DNA of 64,000 nucleotides from Thiothrix fructosivorans. GTDB taxonomy: Bacteria; Pseudomonadota; Gammaproteobacteria; Thiotrichales; Thiotrichaceae. Under the pieces are notes generated by a model, which worked only from the letters and a program-made list of their open reading frames with translations, was not told the DNA's origin and did not search any database. Shown in pieces: positions 39,652-50,297 of this stretch. Position 1 is the stretch's first letter; every line of letters starts with the position of its first letter. A program made the position numbers and the translations under genes. The stretch covers positions 496,001 through 560,000 of the forward strand of contig NZ_JAFMPM010000008.1 in the NCBI RefSeq assembly GCF_017349355.1. Direction: 5' to 3'.

Positions 39652-40877
39652 GCGCGATACCTGCTAGTCCGCTGGAAACGGTTGATACGAACCCTTGGGT
39701 GCGTTACGTGGATCGTGACTTGCTGATTGCGTTGCTCGCCATTATTGGTATTGGCATTGTTATGCTGGCTTCCGCGTCGATGTGGGTTGCACAAAAGCAA
39801 TATGACGACCCGTATTTTTACCTGCAACGTCAGTTGTTTTACCTGATGCTGGGGTTGTGTATGGCGATTGCTATGTACCAGATTCGCGTGGATTTCTGGC
39901 AGCAACTCGGTGTGAAGCTGTTACCGCTGGTGCTGGCATTGTTGGTGCTGGTACTGATTCCGGGCATTGGTAAGGAAGTGAACGGCAGCCGTCGCTGGTT
40001 GAACTTTGGTTTTATGGCGGTGCAAGTGTCCGAAATGGCGAAACTGATTATGTTGCTGTATTTGTCAGGCTATTTGATTCGACATGGTAAAGATTTATCG
40101 ACGTCACCCTCGCATCAGCCTTTGCTGATTCCGTTGTTGGTACTGGGTTTGACGGGCGGGTTGCTGTTGTTAGAACCGGATTTCGGTTCAACCATTGTTA
40201 TCTTTGTGACGGGTTTGGCGTTGTTGTTTCTCGGTGGTGTGCCGTTGAAGCGTTTAGGCATTTTGCTCGGCGGGGCTATTCTGGTGATGATTCCGGTATC
40301 CATGATGGGGTATCGCGGTGATCGTTGGGATGCATTGATGAATCCGTGGGCGCATGAAGCCGACAAGGGTTATCAGACCGTACATTCCTTGATGGCGATT
40401 GGTGATGGCGGTTGGTTTGGCAATGGGCTGGGTGGCAGTATCCAGAAGTTGTTCTACCTGCCGGAAGCGCACAATGACTTTATTTTCTCGATTTTGGCGG
40501 AAGAATTCGGCTTTATCGGGATGCTAGTGGTGCTGTGTTTGTATGGCTGGCTGGTGATGCGTGCCTTTGTGATTGGTTTTCAAGCCGACAAGGTGGGCAA
40601 ACATTTCGGCGCTTATGTCGCTTACGGCATCGGTTTTTGGATTGGTTTTCAAGTCATTCTGCACATTGGGGTCAACTTGGCAGTGTTGCCACCGAAAGGT
40701 TTGACCTTGCCGCTGATGAGTTACGGCGGCAGTAGTTTGATGATTACGTTGGCGGCATTGGCGTTGCTGATGCGCGTACACCGTGAAACCCAGCTTGCGC
40801 AGTTTGGTTTGCCGGAGCGCCGTGTGCTCAAGCCAACCAAAGTGCGTCCTGTAAAGAGGACAGCCCGTGGCGAATAA
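39648..40877 (+). CDS. ftsW: Septal peptidoglycan polymerase FtsW
   Basis: 409 residues, SEDS family, about ten membrane helices. Conserved GIGKEVNGSRRWLNFGFM, LLEPDFGSTIVIF and the end VLPPKGLTLPLMSYGGSS. Works with FtsI to build the septum. murG begins 11 bases before its end. Confidence 0.97.
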   Translation: MSAIPASPLETVDTNPWVRYVDRDLLIALLAIIGIGIVMLASASMWVAQKQYDDPYFYLQRQLFYLMLGLCMAIAMYQIRVDFWQQLGVKLLPLVLALLVLVLIPGIGKEVNGSRRWLNFGFMAVQVSEMAKLIMLLYLSGYLIRHGKDLSTSPSHQPLLIPLLVLGLTGGLLLLEPDFGSTIVIFVTGLALLFLGGVPLKRLGILLGGAILVMIPVSMMGYRGDRWDALMNPWAHEADKGYQTVHSLMAIGDGGWFGNGLGGSIQKLFYLPEAHNDFIFSILAEEFGFIGMLVVLCLYGWLVMRAFVIGFQADKVGKHFGAYVAYGIGFWIGFQVILHIGVNLAVLPPKGLTLPLMSYGGSSLMITLAALALLMRVHRETQLAQFGLPERRVLKPTKVRPVKRTARGE

Positions 40878-41991
40878 AATACAACGCCCTATTATGATTA
40901 CCGCTGGTGGCACGGGTGGACACGTTTACCCCGGACTAGCGGTGGCGCGTGCATTAATTGCGCAAGGTATCCCCGTGGTGTGGATGGGAACGCGTAAAGG
41001 TTTGGAAGCACGCGTGATTCCTGAAGCAGGTATTGAAATGGCGTGGCTGGATGTGAACGGTTTGCGTGGCAAAGGCTGGCAAACCTTGCTGCTCGCACCC
41101 GTGAATCTAATGCGTGCGTTGTGGCAATCGGTACAGATCATGCGCACGTACAAGCCTGCGGCGGTATTGGGCATGGGCGGTTTTGTCGCGGGTCCTGGCG
41201 GTTTGATGGCGGCGTTGCTGGGTACACCAGTCGTGATCCATGAACAGAATGCGGTGGCAGGTTTAACCAATAAATTGCTGTCGCGCTTTTGCCGTCGCGT
41301 ATTGGAAGGTTTTCCGGGGACGTTTGCCAGCAGCCAGAAAGTCATGGCAACGGGCAACCCCGTGCGTTTGGATATTGCCAGCTTGTCCGCTCCGCTGGAA
41401 CGTTTGGCAGATCGCGACGACCAACCCGTCCACATTCTGGTCGTCGGCGGTAGCCTCGGCGCACAAGCCTTAAACCAAATTGTGCCGCAAGCCTTGGCGC
41501 AATTCGCTACCGCTAGCCGCCCTGTAGTGCGTCATCAAGCCGGTGTGAAAAACATTGATGCGGCACGTAGCGCATACGCCGCCGCTGCTGTGGATGCGGA
41601 GGTGATGCCGTTCATCGAAGACATGGCGGAAGCCTACGCGTGGGCAGATTTGGTGATTTGTCGCTCCGGTGCGCTGACGATTGCGGAATTAGCCGCAACG
41701 GGTGTTGCTGCGTTACTTGTGCCGTACCCTTATGCCGTGGATGATCACCAGACGGCTAATGCGAAATATCTGGCGGATAATGGCGCGGCGTTGCTGCTGC
41801 AACAACGTGATTTAACGGCCGATACATTGGCGGGTGTCTTGAAAGCTTTATGTGCTGACCGTGCACAGTTGCGGCAGATGAGCGTGGCGTCGCGTGCGCT
41901 AGCAAAGCCTCATGCGACTGCACAAGTTGCTGCCATTTGCGCGGCGTATGCCGGTTACGACTTCAATAACAATGCAGGAAAACAACAATGA
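40867..41991 (+). CDS. murG: UDP-GlcNAc:lipid I GlcNAc transferase MurG
   Basis: 374 residues from GTG 40867 with AGAGGA upstream. Glycine-rich start [17 protein letters not shown], then [16 protein letters not shown] and the UDP-binding [17 protein letters not shown] with the pocket sequence [17 protein letters not shown]. Peripheral inner-membrane enzyme making lipid II. Overlaps murC by 4 bases. Confidence 0.97.
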   Translation: MANKIQRPIMITAGGTGGHVYPGLAVARALIAQGIPVVWMGTRKGLEARVIPEAGIEMAWLDVNGLRGKGWQTLLLAPVNLMRALWQSVQIMRTYKPAAVLGMGGFVAGPGGLMAALLGTPVVIHEQNAVAGLTNKLLSRFCRRVLEGFPGTFASSQKVMATGNPVRLDIASLSAPLERLADRDDQPVHILVVGGSLGAQALNQIVPQALAQFATASRPVVRHQAGVKNIDAARSAYAAAAVDAEVMPFIEDMAEAYAWADLVICRSGALTIAELAATGVAALLVPYPYAVDDHQTANAKYLADNGAALLLQQRDLTADTLAGVLKALCADRAQLRQMSVASRALAKPHATAQVAAICAAYAGYDFNNNAGKQQ

Positions 41992-43421
41992 AAATTGGGA
42001 ATGACGATCTGGCTCGCAAACGCATCAACCGCTTACATTTCATCGGTATCGGTGGTGCGGGTATGGGCGGGATTGCCGAGGTCGTGGCTAATTTGGGCTA
42101 CAACGTATCCGGTTCGGATGTGGCAGAAGGGGCAATGACGCGCCGCCTGCAATCGCTGGGTATCACTGTTTACAAAGGTCATGCGGCGGAAAACGTCGAG
42201 GGCGCGGACGTAATTGTGGTGTCTACCGCGATTGATAACGCTAACCCTGAAATCGTCGCAGCGCGTGAAAAACGTTTACCGATTGTGCGCCGTGCGGAAA
42301 TGTTGGCAGAGCTGATGCGTTTTCGTCAGGGCATTGCGGTTGCTGGGACACACGGTAAAACCACCACGACTAGCTTAACCACGAGCTTGCTGGTAGAAGG
42401 TGGTATGGATCCGACTTACGTGATCGGTGGCAAACTAAATAGTTCCGCCAGCAATTCCAAGCTAGGCACAGGTGAATATCTGGTGGCGGAGGCGGATGAA
42501 AGCGATGCGTCATTCCTGCACCTGCAACCGATGATTGCGGTGGTCACGAATATCGACGAAGACCATATGTCAACCTATGGCAACGATTTCAATAAGTTGA
42601 AGCAAACCTTCGTGGAGTTTTTGCATCACTTGCCGTTCTACGGGTTGGCGGTATTGTGCGTGGATGACGAGTATGTGCGCGAAATTATGCCGGATGTGGG
42701 GCGTCCTATTGTCACTTACGGCATTGATCAGGAGGCGGATGTACGTGCCACGAATGTGCGTTTTGTGGGGACACAAAGTCATTTCAGCGTACAGTGTGTG
42801 AAAGGCAACCGCACGTTGGAGATCGTGCTGAACTTGCCGGGGCGTCATAACGTCTTGAATGCGTTGGCGGCGATTGCGATTGCGGCGGAATTGGATGTGT
42901 CTGACCAAGCGATTATGGACGGTTTACGCAAGTTTGATGGTGTCGGTCGTCGTTTCCAGCAATACGGTGATATTACCTTTGCGCTGGGCAAATCCGCGAC
43001 GTTAGTGGATGACTACGGGCATCACCCGCGTGAAATGAAAGCGACTTTGGATGCAGTGCGTAACGCATGGCCGACGCGTCGTTTGGTGCAAGTCTTCCAA
43101 CCGCACCGTTACACACGTACCCGTGACTTGTTTGAAGATTTTGCACAAGTCTTGTCAGAAACGGACGTGCTGGTGCTGATGGATGTGTATCCGGCTAGCG
43201 AACAGCCGATTCCGGGCGCTGACGGGCGTGCCTTGGCGCGTGCGATTCGTATCCGTGGCAAGGTAGACCCTATTTTTGTGACCGACGTGGAAGACGTACC
43301 GGGTGTGTTGAAGCATGTGTTGCAAGACGGTGACATTATTTTGACGCAAGGCGCAGGCAGCGTGGGCGCATTAGCCGCCGGTTTGCCTGAAAAATTGAGC
43401 CTGAAGGCAGGTGACGTATGA
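41988..43421 (+). CDS. murC: UDP-MurNAc:L-alanine ligase MurC
   Basis: 477 residues. N-terminal [21 protein letters not shown] site [13 protein letters not shown]; middle [15 protein letters not shown]-terminal [14 protein letters not shown] and [13 protein letters not shown]. First ligase of the stem peptide. In many relatives murB follows; here ddlB starts directly (4-base overlap). Confidence 0.97.
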   Translation: MKIGNDDLARKRINRLHFIGIGGAGMGGIAEVVANLGYNVSGSDVAEGAMTRRLQSLGITVYKGHAAENVEGADVIVVSTAIDNANPEIVAAREKRLPIVRRAEMLAELMRFRQGIAVAGTHGKTTTTSLTTSLLVEGGMDPTYVIGGKLNSSASNSKLGTGEYLVAEADESDASFLHLQPMIAVVTNIDEDHMSTYGNDFNKLKQTFVEFLHHLPFYGLAVLCVDDEYVREIMPDVGRPIVTYGIDQEADVRATNVRFVGTQSHFSVQCVKGNRTLEIVLNLPGRHNVLNALAAIAIAAELDVSDQAIMDGLRKFDGVGRRFQQYGDITFALGKSATLVDDYGHHPREMKATLDAVRNAWPTRRLVQVFQPHRYTRTRDLFEDFAQVLSETDVLVLMDVYPASEQPIPGADGRALARAIRIRGKVDPIFVTDVEDVPGVLKHVLQDGDIILTQGAGSVGALAAGLPEKLSLKAGDV

Positions 43422-44338
43422 ATGCAACGTTACACCAAAAATTCGGCAAGGTAGCAGTCCTGTACGGTGGTTGGGCGGCGGAACGCCCCGTTTCCTTGAA
43501 AAGTGGCGCGGCGGTGCTGGCGGCATTGCAAGCTAGCGGTGTGGATGCGCACGGTATTGATGTTGACCGTAACATTATTAAGATACTTCAAGAAGGGGGT
43601 TTTGATCGTGTATTTAACATCCTGCATGGCGCAGGCGGTGAAGATGGAGTATTGCAAGGCGCATTAGAAATCCTTGGTATTCCGTACACGGGCTGCGGCG
43701 TGATGGCATCGGCGATCAGCATGGATAAGCTTATGACCAAACGGGTCTGGGCGGGGGCAGGTTTGCCAACGCCTGCTTACCGTGTGCTGACAGCCACGAC
43801 GGATTTTGATGCCGTGGTGGCGGAGTTGGGTTTGCCGCTGATGGTGAAGCCAGCGACCGAAGGTTCGAGCATTGGCATGAGTAAGGTAAAAGCGGCGGCT
43901 GAGCTGGCAGGTGCTTATCACAAAGCAGCGGAATGCAGCACGGTAGTCATTGCTGAGCAATGGATTAGCGGTGCGGAATACACTGCTGGTATCGTTGCAG
44001 GTGAATCATTGCCCCTGATTCGCTTGGAAGTGCCGGGTGAATTTTACGATTACCAAGCCAAATATATTTCGGATGATACCCGTTATTTCTGCCCGTGTGG
44101 CTTGGAGAGTGTCGAAGAACAAGCCATGCAAACACTGGCACAGCAAGCATTCGCTGCTGTAGGTGGACGTGGTTGGGGGCGCGTGGATTTGATGCGTGAT
44201 GCCCAAGGTAAAGCATGGTTGATTGAGGTCAATACCAATCCTGGTATGACCGATCACAGTTTAGTGCCGATGGGTGCTCGTGCCATTGGAATGGATTTTA
44301 ACGCGTTAGTCGTGCGCATCTTGGAGACAACCCTGTAA
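43418..44338 (+). CDS. ddlB: D-alanine:D-alanine ligase DdlB
   Basis: 306 residues of ATP-grasp fold. Start [19 protein letters not shown], then [23 protein letters not shown], and the metal site [17 protein letters not shown]. Makes D-Ala-D-Ala for MurF. Stop overlaps ftsQ ATG by one base. Confidence 0.97.
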   Translation: MNATLHQKFGKVAVLYGGWAAERPVSLKSGAAVLAALQASGVDAHGIDVDRNIIKILQEGGFDRVFNILHGAGGEDGVLQGALEILGIPYTGCGVMASAISMDKLMTKRVWAGAGLPTPAYRVLTATTDFDAVVAELGLPLMVKPATEGSSIGMSKVKAAAELAGAYHKAAECSTVVIAEQWISGAEYTAGIVAGESLPLIRLEVPGEFYDYQAKYISDDTRYFCPCGLESVEEQAMQTLAQQAFAAVGGRGWGRVDLMRDAQGKAWLIEVNTNPGMTDHSLVPMGARAIGMDFNALVVRILETTL

Positions 44339-45171
44339 TGGTAACCCCACGCCGTCAAACAATTAACAAACGTACCGTGCCTTCTTCAGGTTTTCATCTG
44401 ACGGATGTACCGCCACGTTTGTTGAAATTGATTGCGGCGTTTGTGGTGTTATTGATGTTGCTGGCGGGCGTACTGGGAGTACGCGCTATGCTGAATAACC
44501 CAGAAAACCTACCTATTAGCAAGATTGATCTTCAAGGCGACCGTAAATTTATTAAAGATACTGATTTACGTGCGGTTATTGATAAATACAAGCAAACCAA
44601 TTTGCACCTGCTGGATGCGGATGCGTTGAAAGCGGATTTGGAAACCTTGCCTTGGGTACGTTCGATTACATTGCGTAAGGCCTGGCCTGATCAGTTGATT
44701 GTCATGGTTGAAGAACAATCGCCGGTGGCTTTCTGGGGGCGTGAGCGGTTGATGAATAAATACGGTGAGTTGTTTGTTGCCGAATTACCCTCCATGCGCG
44801 GTGTATTTCCGACACTTTATAGCCCGGAAGATAATGGACGTAAAATGGGTGAACGTTATTTGAGCGTCAAGGAATGGCTGAAAGGGCTACCGTTGGAGTT
44901 ATCCGAACTGACTGAGGATGAAGGTGGCTCGTGGCGGGTTAAAATAAAAGAAGGGCCAGAGGTGATGATCGGCAGTGAAAACCAAGCACTGCGGATGCAG
45001 CGGTTCAGGGTTGGTTTTCAGCAAGAACTAGCCAAAAAACTCAATAATATACGGCGGGTTGATTTGCGTTATACCAACGGTTTTGCAGTGGAATGGAAAA
45101 AATCCCCAGTCGGCTCGCGGGATTCAACGGACGGAGTCGCAGGAGTGAGTGATGTCAAAGAAAGAACATAA
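44338..45171 (+). CDS. ftsQ: Cell division protein FtsQ
   Basis: 277 residues: cytoplasmic tail of about 30, one membrane helix (LIAAFVVLLMLLAGVLGV), then the POTRA domain (ISKIDLQGDRKFIKDTDLRA) and the beta domain with LPWVRSITLRKAWPDQLIV and the ending VDLRYTNGFAVEWK. Links early and late divisome proteins. ftsA begins inside its 3' end. Confidence 0.95.
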   Translation: MVTPRRQTINKRTVPSSGFHLTDVPPRLLKLIAAFVVLLMLLAGVLGVRAMLNNPENLPISKIDLQGDRKFIKDTDLRAVIDKYKQTNLHLLDADALKADLETLPWVRSITLRKAWPDQLIVMVEEQSPVAFWGRERLMNKYGELFVAELPSMRGVFPTLYSPEDNGRKMGERYLSVKEWLKGLPLELSELTEDEGGSWRVKIKEGPEVMIGSENQALRMQRFRVGFQQELAKKLNNIRRVDLRYTNGFAVEWKKSPVGSRDSTDGVAGVSDVKERT

Positions 45172-46405
45172 CGTGATTGTAGCGCTGGATCTGGGTACAT
45201 CGAAAGTGGTGGCGTTGGTCGGCGAAATCAATGACGCCGGACGCTTGGAAATCATTGGTCTGGGGTCATATCCGTCACGCGGCATGAAAAAAGGTGTGGT
45301 GGTGAATATTGAATCCACTATTCAGTCGATTCAACGCGCCGTAGAAGAAGCCGAATTGATGGCGGGCATCCAGATTCGCACCGTGTACGTGGGGATTGCA
45401 GGGAGTCATGTGCGTAGCCTCAATTCCAATGGGATCGTGGCGATTAAAGATAAAGAAGTGACTATTGGTGATGTGGAGCGGGTCATGGATGCGGCGCGTG
45501 CTGTGGCAGTGCCTGCTGATCAGCGTATTCTGCATGTCTTGCCGCAAGAGTATATCATTGATCAGCAAGAAGGTATTCGTGAACCAATTGGCATGTCGGG
45601 GGTACGTATGGAAGCCCGCGTGCATCTCGTCACTGCTGCGCACAGTGCCGCGCAAAATCTGGTTAAATGTGTAGAACGTTGCGGTCTACACGTTGAAGAC
45701 ATCATTCTGGAGCAAGTTGCGTCCAGTTACGCGGTGTTGGAAGAAGATGAGAAAGAGCTAGGCGTGTGCCTAGTCGATATTGGTGGTGGTACGAGTGACA
45801 TTGCGGTGTTCATGAATGGTTCAATCCATCACACGGCGGTGATTCCGATTGCGGGTGATCAAGTCACCAATGATATTGCGATGGCGGTGCGTACACCGAC
45901 ACAGCACGCCGAAGAGATTAAGATTAAATACGGTCGGGCGTTACGTCAGCTTGTCGAGGAAGATGAGTTGATCGAAGTACCCGGTGTTGGGGAGCGTGAA
46001 CCACGTAGCTTGTCAGTGCAAACACTGTCATCCGTGATCGAACCCCGCTACGAAGAATTGTTTTCACTCGTGCTTCAGGAACTGCGTCGCAGCGGTTACG
46101 AAGAACGCATTGGTGCTGGCATTGTGTTGACAGGCGGCTCTTCCAAAATGCGCGGTGTGCGTGAGTTGGCAGAAGAAGTCTTTCATATGCCCGTGCGGAT
46201 CGGTATGCCCCGCAATATCGGCGGCTTACGCGGTGAAGTTGAAAACCCTATCCATTCCACTGGGGTAGGACTACTGCTGTACGGGATGGCGCAGCAGGCA
46301 TATGGGACCAAGCGGAACGGCTCTACCACGGTGAGTGTCATGTCATCATCAACGGATGATGGTTGGTGGGATCGCTTGAAAAGCTGGTTTAACGGTAATT
46401 TTTAA
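45152..46405 (+). CDS. ftsA: Cell division protein FtsA
   Basis: 417 residues from ATG 45152 (AGGAG 6 bases upstream; the GTG three bases before is also in frame). Actin-fold motifs [33 protein letters not shown] and [14 protein letters not shown]. The C-terminal [13 protein letters not shown] is the amphipathic membrane-targeting helix that anchors FtsZ. Confidence 0.98.
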   Translation: MSKKEHNVIVALDLGTSKVVALVGEINDAGRLEIIGLGSYPSRGMKKGVVVNIESTIQSIQRAVEEAELMAGIQIRTVYVGIAGSHVRSLNSNGIVAIKDKEVTIGDVERVMDAARAVAVPADQRILHVLPQEYIIDQQEGIREPIGMSGVRMEARVHLVTAAHSAAQNLVKCVERCGLHVEDIILEQVASSYAVLEEDEKELGVCLVDIGGGTSDIAVFMNGSIHHTAVIPIAGDQVTNDIAMAVRTPTQHAEEIKIKYGRALRQLVEEDELIEVPGVGEREPRSLSVQTLSSVIEPRYEELFSLVLQELRRSGYEERIGAGIVLTGGSSKMRGVRELAEEVFHMPVRIGMPRNIGGLRGEVENPIHSTGVGLLLYGMAQQAYGTKRNGSTTVSVMSSSTDDGWWDRLKSWFNGNF

Positions 46406-46422
46406 CAGTCGGAGATACGGGC

Positions 46423-47652
46423 ATGTTTGAATTAATGGATAGTGCAGCCAAAGGTGCTGCAATCAAAGTTATTGGTGTCGGCGGTGGCGGTGGCAATGCT
46501 GTCAAGCACATGCTGGCATCCGGTATCGAAGGTGTCGAATATATCTGTGCCAATACCGATTCCCAAGCCCTGTCAGGCATTGGAGTCAAAAGCGTCCTGC
46601 AATTGGGCACATCGTTGACCAAAGGTCTGGGTGCGGGTGCAAACCCTGAAATCGGGCGGGAAGCCGCCATTGAAGACCGTGAGCGCATCAAAGAACTGGT
46701 TAGCGGCACGGATATGTTGTTCATTACTGCCGGTATGGGTGGTGGTACAGGTACGGGTGCTGCGCCAGTCATCGCTGAAATTGCGCGTGACATGGGTATT
46801 CTGACCGTGGCAGTAGTAACACGTCCGTTCCTGATGGAAGGTTCACGCCGCAAGAAGTCTGCCGATGCGGGGATTGCGGAGTTGCACAAGCATGTTGATT
46901 CCCTGATTACTATTCCGAACCAGAAGTTGCTGACTTCGTTGGGTAAGAATGTGTCGTTGATGTCAGCGTTTGAAGCGGCTAACGATGTATTACTCAAAGC
47001 GGTACAGGGCATTGCGGAATTGATCACCAACCCCGGTCTGATCAACGTGGACTTTGCTGACGTGCGTGCAGTCATGTGCAACGGTGGTGTGACCATGATG
47101 GGGTCTGGTGAAGCGCAAGGCGAAGACCGCGCTTCTAAAGCTGCCCAAATGGCAATTTCCAGCCCACTGTTGGAAGACATCCGTTTGGATGGTTCACACG
47201 GTATTCTGGTGAGCATCAGCGGTGGCATGGATATGACCATGCACGAGTTTGAGGAAGTTGGCTCTGTCGTAGGGCAGTTTGCTGCCGATGATGCGAATGT
47301 GATCATTGGTACAACCTTGAACCCTGAGCTGGGCGATAAAATCCGTGTCACGATTGTGGCGACAGGCTTGGAAGAAGCGGGTTTAACGACAGCGACACGT
47401 CCTGCGTTGTCCGTGGTGAGCCAGCAGCAACCCACCCGTGGGATGGATCGTCATGATCGCGGAATGGATCGTCATGCCCAGCAGCAAGCCGTGCTGAATG
47501 AGCAACGCAATCGGGTACGTGATTTACCGCCCGTTGAATTGGCGCGTGATATTCCCGGCGTGAAATCTTATGGACGCGATACGGCTTATAGCTCGCGTGG
47601 TATTGAAAGCAGCTTGGATATTCCCGCGTTCCTGCGTAAGCAGGCTGACTAA
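46423..47652 (+). CDS. ftsZ: Cell division GTPase FtsZ
   Basis: 409 residues. [16 protein letters not shown] at the start and the tubulin signature [16 protein letters not shown]; synergy loop [12 protein letters not shown] Gln/Arg-rich linker contains a short repeat ([14 protein letters not shown]; about 345-358). The C-terminal peptide [12 protein letters not shown] is the FtsA/ZipA-binding tail. Last gene of the dcw operon; a strong nested terminator follows. Confidence 0.98.
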   Translation: MFELMDSAAKGAAIKVIGVGGGGGNAVKHMLASGIEGVEYICANTDSQALSGIGVKSVLQLGTSLTKGLGAGANPEIGREAAIEDRERIKELVSGTDMLFITAGMGGGTGTGAAPVIAEIARDMGILTVAVVTRPFLMEGSRRKKSADAGIAELHKHVDSLITIPNQKLLTSLGKNVSLMSAFEAANDVLLKAVQGIAELITNPGLINVDFADVRAVMCNGGVTMMGSGEAQGEDRASKAAQMAISSPLLEDIRLDGSHGILVSISGGMDMTMHEFEEVGSVVGQFAADDANVIIGTTLNPELGDKIRVTIVATGLEEAGLTTATRPALSVVSQQQPTRGMDRHDRGMDRHAQQQAVLNEQRNRVRDLPPVELARDIPGVKSYGRDTAYSSRGIESSLDIPAFLRKQAD

Positions 47653-47684
47653 GGTTTAGTACTTGTTTCGTTGATAAATCGACA

Positions 47685-47746
47685 TGCCCGTCGCGGCATT
47701 GGGGGAACGCCCCAATGCCAACGGAGTACCTGTCGGGCAGTTTTTT
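47685..47746 (+). terminator. Nested hairpin terminator after ftsZ
   Basis: An inner 10-bp stem (GGCATTGGGG at 47695 with CCCCAATGCC at 47710) is enclosed by TGCCCG/CGGGCA (47685, 47734) and followed by TTTTTT (47741-47746). Confidence 0.85.
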
Positions 47747-47760
47747 AGAAAATGTTGAAA

Positions 47761-47780
47761 CTTGTTCAGACTGTAACAAG
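47761..47780. promoter_or_regulatory. Inverted repeat upstream of lpxC
   Basis: CTTGTT, eight bases, AACAAG: a perfect 6-bp-arm palindrome 64 bases before the lpxC start, just after the ftsZ terminator. It may be an operator in the lpxC promoter region; no clear -35/-10 pair could be fixed. Confidence 0.35.
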
Positions 47781-47843
47781 TCATATCGACTAGACTTCAC
47801 CTATTCTAAAAAGTAACGCGCCAACAACGAAAGGGAGTATACC

Positions 47844-48761
47844 TTGTTAAGGCAACGGACATTAAAAGCAACGGTATCAACGCTTGGTATCGGTTTGCAC
47901 TCTGGCAAAAAAGTCTCGATGACTTTACGCCCCGCACCGTCTAATACCGGCATTGTGTTTCGCCGGATTGATATGAATCCCCCCGCGTTGATCGAGCTTC
48001 ACCCTGAACGGGTAGGCGAGACCATGCTTTGTACCGCTTTAATTGACAAAGACGCAAGGGTTTCGACCATTGAACACTTGCTGTCGGCATTAGCCGGTTT
48101 AGGTATCGACAATCTGTACGTGGATTTGGATGCCGCTGAAATTCCCATTATGGATGGCAGTGCCGCTCCCTTCCTTTACTTGTTATTGTCGACAGGTATT
48201 GAAGAATTGAAAGCACCTAAGCGCTTCATTCGTATCAAAAAAACGTTAGAAGTGAGTCGTGGTACGGGTTGGGCAAAGTTGTTGCCGTATGCTGGTTTCA
48301 AAGCCAGTTTCGAGATCGAATTTGATCATCCAGCGGTGAGTGCCACCGGACAATCTTTGGAAATCGACTTTTCGCGCCAAGCGTATGCGAGCGAAATTGC
48401 GCGGGCGCGGACGTTCGGTTTCATGCGTGATGTTGAAATGCTGCGTTCCCGTAATCTGGGCTTAGGCGGTAGTTTGGAAAACGCCATTGTGCTGGATGAA
48501 TTTCGTGTATTAAATCAGGATGGTTTACGTTATAGCGACGAGTTTATTCGCCATAAAATTTTGGATGCGATTGGTGATTTATATACCTTAGGTCACGGTA
48601 TTATTGGTGCTTATGTTGGTTATAAATCGGGTCATGCCATTAATAATTTGCTGGCGCGTGAATTGCTGCAACAACAAGATGCGTGGGAAATGGTCACGCT
48701 CGACAATAAACAAAAAGAACAAGCGATCTTTGCGGACAGTTACGTGTATGCGAGCATTTAA
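47844..48761 (+). CDS. lpxC: UDP-3-O-acyl-N-acetylglucosamine deacetylase LpxC
   Basis: 305 residues from an unusual TTG start with GGGAG well placed upstream; the start [20 protein letters not shown] aligns with E. coli ([20 protein letters not shown]). Zinc ligands lie in [10 protein letters not shown] and HKILDAIGD. First committed step of lipid A synthesis. The TTG start may lower translation of this dose-sensitive enzyme. Its TAA shares bases with the stop of the convergent dciA-like gene. Confidence 0.97.
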   Translation: MLRQRTLKATVSTLGIGLHSGKKVSMTLRPAPSNTGIVFRRIDMNPPALIELHPERVGETMLCTALIDKDARVSTIEHLLSALAGLGIDNLYVDLDAAEIPIMDGSAAPFLYLLLSTGIEELKAPKRFIRIKKTLEVSRGTGWAKLLPYAGFKASFEIEFDHPAVSATGQSLEIDFSRQAYASEIARARTFGFMRDVEMLRSRNLGLGGSLENAIVLDEFRVLNQDGLRYSDEFIRHKILDAIGDLYTLGHGIIGAYVGYKSGHAINNLLARELLQQQDAWEMVTLDNKQKEQAIFADSYVYASI

Positions 48762-49177
48762 ACGCGTGGTCGACTGAGTGTCTTGGCAAGTCGCGTTACG
48801 GCATCACTAAGTTCTTTATCTTCAATGCCTTGGGCGATACTTTGCATAATGTGTGCAGCATGGTTAGAGGTGCGGAAATCGCCCATTTTTTGCTCGGTAC
48901 TTGCAAGATGTAAGCCGATGACCTTAATATCAATGCCGCGAATGTTAATGTTTAAGCATTTGCTTAAATATTTGCATAACAAGTGCTGCTGAAAGCGGGC
49001 TTGCGTAGCAAAATGAGGGTCGTCGGTGAGGAGTGTTATGCGTTGGTTTTTCAACAAAGGCCAAAAGCGATTTTCAACAGAAATGGAAAAGAAGTGAGCA
49101 ATGATTTCTGCAAGTGTGTCCATTTGGTGAAGTTTTTGATCAACACTTCGGTTAATCAGTTGATTGATTTTTTTCAT
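48758..49177 (-). CDS. DUF721 protein, DciA-like helicase loader candidate
   Basis: 139 residues on the minus strand, stop codon overlapping that of lpxC (TTAA). The central region ([39 protein letters not shown]) fits the DUF721/DciA fold, in which DciA loads the replicative helicase DnaB. Gammaproteobacteria often have a DUF721 gene between lpxC and secA, which supports the call; the C-terminal half is less conserved. Confidence 0.7.
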   Translation of the reverse strand: MKKINQLINRSVDQKLHQMDTLAEIIAHFFSISVENRFWPLLKNQRITLLTDDPHFATQARFQQHLLCKYLSKCLNINIRGIDIKVIGLHLASTEQKMGDFRTSNHAAHIMQSIAQGIEDKELSDAVTRLAKTLSRPRV

Positions 49178-49271
49178 CGTATTTGTTTCTCCCCCGAAAC
49201 CAGTAATCTTCTATTATAAACGCTATGGTCGCATTTTGTGAGTTAGTGAGAAATCCAAGAGATTTACTATC

Positions 49272-50231
49272 ATGCAGGTAATCTGTCTTAGTGATGATGG
49301 CTCGCGCCGTTCATCGTTTATGCTCCACCCGTGGAAGCACCTTATTATCCCCGCTGGCATTGTCGCCTTGCTGTTGGTGGGGCTTTCTGTCAACCAAATG
49401 TTTGGGCTGTATCGACTCGATGCAACACCTCAACATAGCGCCCTTTCCGGTAATGATGCGGGAAAATTGTTGTCAGCGTTAGAGCAACAAATTTCCACGG
49501 TTGACCAAATTAAGAAAACCTATGCCAACTATACGGTTGATGTGGATACCTTGTCCGTGCGGCTGGGAAATTTGGAAGCGGAAATAGCGCGTTTGAATGC
49601 GTTGGCTAAACGCGTCGCCGACAAGGCTAAGCTCGACCCGCAAGAGTTTGCTTTGGATACCAAGCCGGGGCGCGGCGGTGTTGACCAAGAGGTATTATCG
49701 GGTCAACACAAAACGTCTTCCAATGAATTATTGTCTGCTTTTCAAGATGCTGAGAATAGCGTAGATCGCCAGAAAGGCATGTTGTCGACGCTAGAACAGA
49801 TCCTTGAAGGTGTTACTTTGCAACAAGAGGTCTTGCCGTCTGGTCGTCCGGTACACAGTGGCTATATTTCTTCCGAATTTGGTTTCCGGCGTGACCCTTT
49901 CAATGGTCGTCAGAAAATGCACAAAGGGGTCGATTATGCAGGGCCACAGGGTACGGATATTTTCGCGGTTGGCGGTGGAGTTGTTTCCTTTGCAGGCAAC
50001 CGTAATGACGGTTACGGCAATGTGGTGGAAGTTGACCACGGTGATGCCTTGATTAGCCGTTATGCGCACTTAAGTACGACGAAAGTGGTTGAAGGCGAAG
50101 TCGTGAAAAAAGGTGATAACGTGGCATGGATGGGGAGCACCGGGCGTTCGACCGGCTCGCACTTGCATCTGGAAGTGTTAAAGAATGGTGCACCCGTCAA
50201 CCCGCGTGAATACTTGGGACACGAAGAATAA
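49272..50231 (+). CDS. M23-family peptidoglycan endopeptidase
   Basis: 319 residues. An N-terminal membrane anchor (IIPAGIVALLLVGLSVNQMF) and a coiled coil (about 65-115) precede the LytM domain. Zinc residues are seen in MHKGVDYAG (HxxxD) and SHLHLEV (HxH). Such proteins next to secA cleave peptidoglycan cross-links in the periplasm, probably during growth or division. Confidence 0.92.
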   Translation: MQVICLSDDGSRRSSFMLHPWKHLIIPAGIVALLLVGLSVNQMFGLYRLDATPQHSALSGNDAGKLLSALEQQISTVDQIKKTYANYTVDVDTLSVRLGNLEAEIARLNALAKRVADKAKLDPQEFALDTKPGRGGVDQEVLSGQHKTSSNELLSAFQDAENSVDRQKGMLSTLEQILEGVTLQQEVLPSGRPVHSGYISSEFGFRRDPFNGRQKMHKGVDYAGPQGTDIFAVGGGVVSFAGNRNDGYGNVVEVDHGDALISRYAHLSTTKVVEGEVVKKGDNVAWMGSTGRSTGSHLHLEVLKNGAPVNPREYLGHEE

Positions 50232-50257
50232 TTCACCGTATAGCCAGTTAAACTGTA

Positions 50258-50263
50258 TATAAT
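50258..50263 (+). promoter_or_regulatory. Candidate -10 element of secA
   Basis: TATAAT, 34 bases before the secA start. No good -35 is visible (TTCACC at 50232 is 20 bases away). The element lies within a larger inverted repeat (CACCGTAT at 50234 and ATACGGTG at 50262). Confidence 0.4.
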
Positions 50264-50297
50264 ACGGTGCAAACCGTCACACAAGAGAGAAAAACGT

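Noticed and set aside
50232-50297. secM-like leader before secA
   Set aside because: The gap between the M23 gene and secA is 66 bases and holds no open frame of arrest-peptide type.
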